A DNA stretch of 64,000 bases from Girardinichthys multiradiatus (taxonomy: Eukaryota > Chordata > Actinopteri > Cyprinodontiformes > Goodeidae). The notes beneath the pieces are model-generated. The model worked only from the letters and a program-made list of their open reading frames with translations, was not told where the DNA came from and did no database searches. Both the position numbers and the translations under genes were made by a program. Position 1 is the stretch's first letter; every line of letters starts with the position of its first letter. Where the stretch lies: NCBI RefSeq assembly GCF_021462225.1, contig NC_061804.1, forward strand, positions 5,626,740-5,690,739, given 5' to 3'. This document shows, piece by piece, positions 57,953 to 64,000 of this stretch.

Positions 57953-58675
57953 AAGCTTGACATTGATTAGCTTGTAGCTTGAACTTGAGCCTCTTTACGT
58001 TTGACTGTCAGTAACTGCTAGCCTGAATTTGAATAACCATTAGCTTCACCCTGAGTGGCAGATAGCTTGACTCCGAATGGCAGTTTGCTTGATTGTAAAT
58101 AGTTACTTTAACTTAGAGTGATTTAACTCCAGGTAGCAGTGAGCATGACCTTAAGTCAGTCCAACTTTCAGTAGAACTTACTCCCTACTGTTAGTTCTGC
58201 TAAGTATGCATTAGGTTCTCTCTTAACTGTTACCTCAACTTTGAATAATCATCAGCTTGACTTTACATAAATGTTAGCTTGACTTTGCATTACTGTTAGC
58301 TCAACCATGAGTGGCAGTTAGTTTTACTACAAGTAACGTTTAGTTCATGATTGAATAACTTTTTGTTTGACTGAATAATTATTTCCTAGAGTTTGAATGG
58401 CAGTCAGCATGACTCTTTTTTATTGTTAGTTTGACTACCTGTTCGCTTGAGTAACTAGCCATTAGGTTAAATGCTGAGTAGCAGATTTTGAAATGTGTTA
58501 GTTTGAACTGAAGTAAATTCAGTTTGACCATTGGCAGCTGTTAGCCTCACTCTGAACAGGTGGTAGCCTTGCTCTGTTTGACTGTTAGCTCTACCCTGCG
58601 TAACTGTGGTCTGGACTCCGAGTTGCTGTTAGCTTGACTCGTACTTGTTTGCATAAGTGAGTGTTAGCGTAGCTG
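57953..58675. repeat. Degenerate 22-bp minisatellite, about 30 units
   Basis: Units of roughly 22 bp with consensus close to GTTAGCTTGACTNTGAATNNCT run through the whole stretch. Examples are TTAGCTTCACCCTGAGTGGC (58043), TAGCTTGACTCCGAATGGCA (58062), TTAGCTTGACTTTGCATTAC (58279) and TTAGCTCTACCCTGCGTAAC (58585). Units differ widely and lengths drift between about 15 and 33, so the array is old. It is not coding in any frame. Confidence 0.8.
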
Positions 58676-60640
58676 AGTCCTCCATGAGAGTTCTCCCTGA
58701 TTCCCCAAACTAAGATAACTGATTGCATTCTATTGCAGATATGATGCTTTTCTATTATTTATAGACACAGAAGTAGCTTTTCAAATGCAAAAGTTAGCAG
58801 AGCAAAATTTATTCAATATACTTGAATTGCTGTATCTGCTTTTTCATCTATATGAAATGTTCTGTTTGACTAAAGTTGCCTTGCTTGCTGACATTTTATA
58901 GATTAAACATCACCTTGAATATGCATATCAGTCTTGTGTTTCTTTTCACTGTATTTGAGTAAAAACATGAGTAAAAATATCAGATTTAGCACACATTCTA
59001 TATGATGCTAAAATACACATGTATATGGATGACTTCGCACAAATGCACTTGCTTCAAAAGCAAAACTGTGCTGAACTCTGTGCTCACACATGCATTGTAT
59101 ACCTACACACGCCTAATTTGCTGAGAGAGCTTTAGTACAAGTGCAATCAATACTTGTTATGAAAATAATATTGGCCTGTTTTTAAAGTGATGGAAAGTGA
59201 ACAGAAAGAGTATAAATTCCTCTCTTTGCAGAGACACATTTATCAAAATCGTTTTGCCTCCTTTGCCAGAGTTGGGCATGCAGCGTGTCTGAGCAGCACA
59301 TGCAATTATAAAGACATGCTTCTGTAAGCAGCCGTCAATATCAACAGATGGACTTGCTGCCTGCTGCTGAATATCCAGTATGGATCTGTCACAGAAGCCT
59401 CCGAGCTTGCCAGGACACAGTTTATGGTGAAAGGAAGGGGATAATTACTGGTGACCTTTGCTAATTACTAACTAATGAACTTGTTTGTCCCTATATTTGA
59501 GGTACAGTAATGTCTTTTTAGAAACCACCTTTTCACTGCAGCAACAGAAAGCTGGGGAAAAAGCTCTTATAGTAGCTTGGGATGTTCATATTCTGTCAGT
59601 TTGTTCGAGGATAATTTTAAAGTTTTCAATGAGCAAAATTAGAAGTAGTACGTGTCTTTTTAGTGACAATTAAATTATTCTAAAACAATTGAATAAGTTT
59701 TACTTGATACATGTATACTAAAAGCAAGAGAGTGGCTCAAACAAGATGCAGCAGACATATTGAGTTCTTTAAATGTGTTTTTGTTTTAAAGCATTCAGGG
59801 ACTGAAACGAGGTCGTTAAAGTCTTTATGGACTTAAAACTGCATATAAATGTTGAGATCAGTTATGAATTATTTTTAAATCTTGTACTTAAATTTGCTTT
59901 GCAAAGGTTCCATTTCAAGAACTTTCTCCCATAAAATGACCAGATACTTTAAATGACCTGTTGTACAGATGTAATCATATAGTGCAACCTTATAACTGAA
60001 AGAATTTCTGACTTGATGATCTGTTTCTTGTAAAAGAAATGTGAATACAGATCTTCCCAACTCGTACCGTATTGCTATTTAGTGTGGAATTAAAGCCTTT
60101 GGGGCAGCAAGGATGGAGTAGCAGTGAAATGCAACACATCAATGTAAAACCAAAGACAGTGAAAGTGTAAATTAGTCTGCTAATCGCCACAGTTTAGCAT
60201 TTTTACATTTGGCAGAGGCACAGGCTTCTTCCTAATTTGAATTTTATGTTTCACTGACTTAATGAAACAAACTAATGACTCAAAATCAGGGAGAGGATCG
60301 TAATTCATGTGCACAAAGCCAAATGAGTTTAAAATGTGTTTTTTTTTTTTTTTTAATGACGGAATTCATTTTTATAAAACATCAGTAAAACAGAAGTTTC
60401 CATTTTGAGGACTCTAAAATATCCACTTTGATCCCAACCAGGGATATGTTTGATTTTAGTAAAATTATTTTTTTGATTTACAATTTATGTCATTTAGAAC
60501 TACTTAAAAAAACAGATTTCTAATATAAAAATAGTTCAAATGTTGAATTTGGCAGTCCAGTTTATTATAAATATTTTATTATTTTAAAAAAAAACTTATC
60601 TTCTTCTGTTTTCTTTTACCAGTTTTGCCCTTTCATCTCA
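58676..60640. other. Non-coding; possible conserved block at about 59240-59480
   Basis: 59240-59480 is a complex, non-repetitive stretch. It contains CATGCAATTATAAAGAC (59300), GGGATAATTACTGGTGACC (59439) and TTGCTAATTACTAACTAATG (59458), consistent with clustered homeodomain-type sites. Elsewhere it is AT-rich, with a T run near 60340 and chance ORFs. Confidence 0.35.
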
Positions 60641-60647
60641 TCATCAT

Positions 60648-61304
60648 CTCCTTTTGAACGTGACTAAAACAAAGGAGATGATTGTAGGTTTTAAGAGAAA
60701 CAGGAAAAAGTTAAAAACTATTTCCATCATGGGAGAAGAAGTGGAGGTGGTGGAGTATAAATACCTCGGTGTTCACCTGGACAACAGACTGGAGTGGAGA
60801 TGCAACTGTGAAGCTGTCTACAAGAAGGGACAGAGCAGACTGTACTTCTTGAGGAAACTTAGGTCCTTTGGTGTTTGCAGCAAGATGCTGCATATCTTCT
60901 ATAAGTCTGTTGTGGAAAGTGTGATCTCTTCTGCCATCATCTCCTGGGGAAGCAGCATCAGAGCCAGGGACTTAAAAAAGCTCAACAAGCTGATAAAGAA
61001 GGCTGGTTCTGTTCTGGGGACTCCTCTGGAACCTCTGGAGATCATTGTGGAAAGACGGATTCTTCATAAAATGAAGAACATTATGGAGAACCCTGAGCAT
61101 CCTCTTCATGAGACTGTCCTACAACAACAGAGTGTCTTCAGTCAGAGGCTTCTTCACATGTGCTGTAAGACGGAGCGCTACAGGAGATCCTTCCTGCCAT
61201 CAGCATCTACAACGGCTCTTTGAAGAAACCTACATAATGAGCTACAACAACATTTGATTTCCCTTTGGGATTAATAAAGTATTTTTGAATTGAATTGAAT
61301 TTTT
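60648..61304 (+). mobile_element. 5'-truncated non-LTR retrotransposon, clean 3' end
   Basis: The insertion covers the last third of a LINE ORF2 and its short 3' UTR. It ends TTTGGGATTAATAAAGTATT followed by a TTGAA/GAATT-type repeat tail (61286-61304). The AATAAA signal just before the tail is at about 61272. It begins within the ORF, as expected from incomplete reverse transcription. The target duplication was not identified. Confidence 0.8.
60654..61223 (+). pseudogene. LINE ORF2 C-terminal fragment, uninterrupted
   Basis: The 189-residue frame runs LNVTKTKEMIVGFKRNRKK, then VVEYKYLGVHLDNRLEWRCN, YKKGQSRLYFLRKLRSFGVC, FYKSVVESVISSAIISWGSS, LNKLIKKAGSVLGTPLEPLE, RRFLPSAST-like end and stop. 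NVTKTKEMI and YKYLGVHLD mark the RT thumb side. The region after RLYFLRKLRSF is a C-terminal domain characteristic of several fish LINEs of the CR1/L2/Rex1 group; the exact clade is not resolved. No stop or frameshift occurs within it, so the copy is young. It is only a fragment, with no catalytic YADD box, and cannot act alone. Confidence 0.8.
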
Positions 61305-61716
61305 GCTCGTTATTGTTTGGTTGAAAAAATTGTTTTCTTTTTCCTCAGGCAGAATTAAAGTTCCTATATCATGCAAACGGCACCATCTGTTGGGCACCAA
61401 TCCCAATCATTAAAATGCATTCTGACTGATAAGAATTTCACAAAATGTTTGTGCTCCATTTGAAACCTTTACCTTTCTGCGAGTTTTTCCCATACACCTA
61501 GAACTGTAAGAAAACACTGTATGAAATTATCAGAGTCATATCAAAACAGAGAGGACGAAACGAGCCTCAGCTTGTCACTTCAACAAACTACCCAGCAGGC
61601 AACGATCATAAGCAGAAGCACAAAGGAGGTTTATTAAATGCTTTGTAGTTTGTCCATTGGAAATAATTGATATAGCTAAGTGGGTTTTAGATTACATTTT
61701 TTCAGAACAAGGTTAG
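61305..61716. other. Non-coding spacer
   Basis: Ordinary AT-rich DNA between the LINE tail and the long-inverted-repeat element. No feature is recognised. Confidence 0.4.
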
Positions 61717-63584
61717 CTATGGGAAGACACTTGTGCCATCAGAAACTGAATTTGAATTGTTCAGACTGAATCTGTATTTGCGTAATTTGAAACTAAATGG
61801 ATTGGTTTGAAAATGCATTTCCCTAAACTGAAACTGAATATAATGGTTTGAAATTGAATTTATTTCCTTTGAAACTGAATTTGTTTGCTTTGAAAATTGC
61901 TTTGCTTTGTTTTGAAGATTCAGTTTGATTATGTTCACTTTCAGTTCTATATTTCAATTTCAGTTCCAAAATTCCCAAAATTTTTTTTGTGTCACACATC
62001 CAGGTCCTTGAAGCCACAGTTTAATCAAACACAGATTTACTAATTCACGGATGTCATTGCTGTGTCCAAATTTAGGGACTGCATCCTTTGAAGGTTGCAT
62101 TTGTAGGCCGATTACGTCATGGTGAGGCGACAAAGGCTATCCAACTTCGAAGGCTCCTTCAAATGTGGCCGACAAATGCGTCCTTCTTTTACCCAGATTT
62201 GAAGAATGGGTCCGATATATCTTCTGTGGCCCACCCTATCCCATGATTCATTGCAGGTCGAAGTAGATTGTTCAAGCGGAAGTAGCAAATGCCGGATATA
62301 TTCCACATTCTCTGAAACGAAATTAACTTTTACAATGTTTTTAGATGAGAACGTAGCTGTGTAAACCTAAAATATCTGCTCGGTTTAACAAGATTAAGTG
62401 CTCCGACGTGTTCGGAGATGTCCACTGCTCTAGCAGCCAACTTGCCTGACAGGGAGGTTGAGGTGCACTAAACCCAGAGAGAACAGCTGACTCCCGGCGC
62501 TTTGTTTTAGAACTCCCACTGGGTTTTACCAATGGGTGGAAGTTAAACAGATATAATTCAGTCAGACGATATACAGTATTAATGTTTGGTTTATTTATAA
62601 TAATAATAATAATAATTATGACATACAATAATAATAATAATAATTATTATTATTATTATTTTCCTTTATTTGCTCTACAAATAAACTGATTCAAACTTTA
62701 TTCCTAAAGTTAATGTTAGAGTTTCTGTTGTTAAAGGGTTTACAAATAAATTAAACAAATGGTATTTGTCATCAATGTATTTTATCTACAGTACTAGATT
62801 TTCATATCTATGAATACAAAAATTATTTTGAACATTTTAAACGCCTGAATAATGAACAAGATCATAAAACATTAACATTTTAAACAGAATTGGATTATAA
62901 GGTATCAGCAATATGTAAAAGGGTAAATTAAAACCTTGTAGTTGTTTACAGTAGAGACAGCGTTATTAACCTTCAGGCTCCATTTGTTTGGCTTCACAGC
63001 TCTGTGCTTCACGCTAGCACGGTTGCTGGGCAACCTAACTTACAATGAGGTAAGGGCAAGAGAAACGCAGACTGACGTAACACCGGCAGCACGCTATGCT
63101 AATCTGGCATGTTTAGCTAATAGCTACAGGTAGCATAAGTGTTACTGTTTGACCATCATTTGTTTACATGACTTCTTGTAGATGTTCATTTAACTTGGTG
63201 ATTGACATCTGCCAAGATCAGGTGTGCTGCACTGCTCCAGCTCAACATGCCGTAAAGGAAGTTTAACCTGATGTGAAACGTAAATCGATGAATCTGTGTT
63301 TGATTAATCTGTGGTTATCCTCAAGGACCCGGATGTGTGACACAAAAAACTGAATTTTGGAACTGAAATTGAATTTCAGACCTGAGTGAGGTAGTCAAAC
63401 TGAACTTGTAATACAATGAAATACATTTTAAATTCAAATGAGTTCAGTTTTAAACCATTAAATTCTGTTTCAGTTTAGTGAAATTGGTTTTCAAACCAAT
63501 GCATTTAATTTCAAATTACACAAATAAAGCTTAAGTCTGAGCAATTCAAATTCAGTTTCTGATGGCACACGTTTCTCCCCATAG
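61717..63584. mobile_element. 1.87-kb element with about 300-bp terminal inverted repeats
   Basis: Left arm 61717-62039 starts CTATGGGAAGACACTTGTGC. Right arm 63291-63584, read backwards, starts CTATGGGGAGAAACGTGTGC. GCCATCAGAAACTGAATTTG and GTGTCACACATCC(A/G)GGTCC are shared. Both arms are full of short GAAACTGAATTTGAA-like repeats. The interior (62045-63286) has no transposase ORF. Sequence beyond the ends does not give a clear duplication; a TA reading is possible. This is a non-autonomous DNA transposon or foldback element, superfamily unknown. The arms have diverged, so it is not recent. Confidence 0.75.
62597..62661. repeat. (AAT)n / (ATT)n microsatellite, partly palindromic
   Basis: ATAATAATAATAATAATAAT, an interruption TTATGACATACA, a second AAT run, then ATTATTATTATTATTATT. 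The two runs are complementary, so a hairpin is possible. It lies inside the 61.7-63.6 kb element. Confidence 0.85.
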
Positions 63585-64000
63585 TTGTCCTTCAAAGACA
63601 TCATTTCTTAAAAACAGACAGCACATACTGCAGTGTGATTAACATTACTGGTGAACACAGCAACAGATTGAACCTCAACCCTGCAAATTGAAAATGGTGT
63701 GGCTACACATTCTTTTTCTTCTCATATTTGTCCTTCAGACTGCAGCCTAAAAAAGTATTGCTACTTCCATTAGTGACTTCCTGCACCACTGAATCTGTGT
63801 GAGGTTTACAGCCTTCCAAATATGTCTGATGGTATTCCAGCAGGAAGTGCAGCTATGTGAAAGTGTAATATGATGAAGATAAAACTATATAATACAAAGT
63901 TTAAACAAATGACAAACAGGTAGTTTTTTAAGTACTTACACAAGTATTGAAAGTTATTTGTATAGAAACCTTTTTCGGTTTTAAACAAATTATTTTAGTA
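63585..64000. other. Non-coding, nothing recognised
   Basis: AT-rich DNA to the window edge. Chance ORF only. Confidence 0.4.

Overview
The window looks like nuclear DNA from a ray-finned (teleost) fish. Three things point there: an AT-rich non-coding background with no dense ORFs; many Tc1-type DNA transposon relics; and RTE-clade (Rex3-like) and L2-type LINEs together with tRNA-derived SINEs of the kind common in teleosts. I see no operons, CRISPR array, rRNA or functional tRNA gene, no LTR retrotransposon, and no complete cellular protein-coding gene. The most economical reading is intergenic DNA or a very large intron around a developmentally regulated gene.

Layout. 0-13 kb: a deleted Rex3 3' fragment (50-520), Tc1 relics (2.2-3.2, 5.0-5.55 and possibly 10.7 kb), a 536-bp non-autonomous element with a 5-bp target duplication (5888-6423), and several complex, non-repetitive blocks that could be conserved non-coding elements. 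13-22 kb: a tRNA-derived SINE, a broken Tc1 copy, the 5' end of a hAT-like transposon (16.6 kb), an L2 relic beside a tiny Rex3 3' stub (17.2-17.8 kb), another Tc1 fragment and a second SINE (21.46 kb). 22.6-25.7 kb: a nearly full-length Rex3-like element split into two head-to-head halves between perfect 61-bp target duplications, which is the signature of twin priming. 28-37 kb: Tc1 relics, including a pseudogenic DD36E-type copy (32.1 kb), an ancient Rex3 remnant (34.25 kb) and a LINE 3' end with an AATAAA signal (35.85 kb). 38-52 kb: two diffuse tandem-repeat tracts (38.7-39.3 and 47.4-50.1 kb), the second interrupted by a young Rex3 fragment; a SINE; convergent Tc1 fragments; a decayed THAP domain (43.53 kb); and a possible 5' non-coding exon with a good splice donor on the minus strand (about 50.35-51.1 kb). 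53.5-55.15 kb: a complete Tc1/mariner element with an intact 334-residue DD34E transposase, about 200-bp inverted repeats and TA target sites. 55-64 kb: AT-rich DNA, a degenerate 22-bp minisatellite (57.95-58.68 kb), an uninterrupted 5'-truncated LINE ORF fragment (60.65 kb) and a 1.87-kb long-inverted-repeat element (61.7-63.6 kb).

The elements do not form a pathway. They record successive transposition. The apparent youngest events are the twin-primed Rex3 (identical target duplications), the intact Tc1, the 47.999-kb Rex3 fragment and the 60.65-kb LINE. Older layers are shredded Tc1 families, L2, the THAP relic and the diffuse tandem repeats. Family names come from recognising protein and nucleotide motifs by eye. 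No database search was possible.
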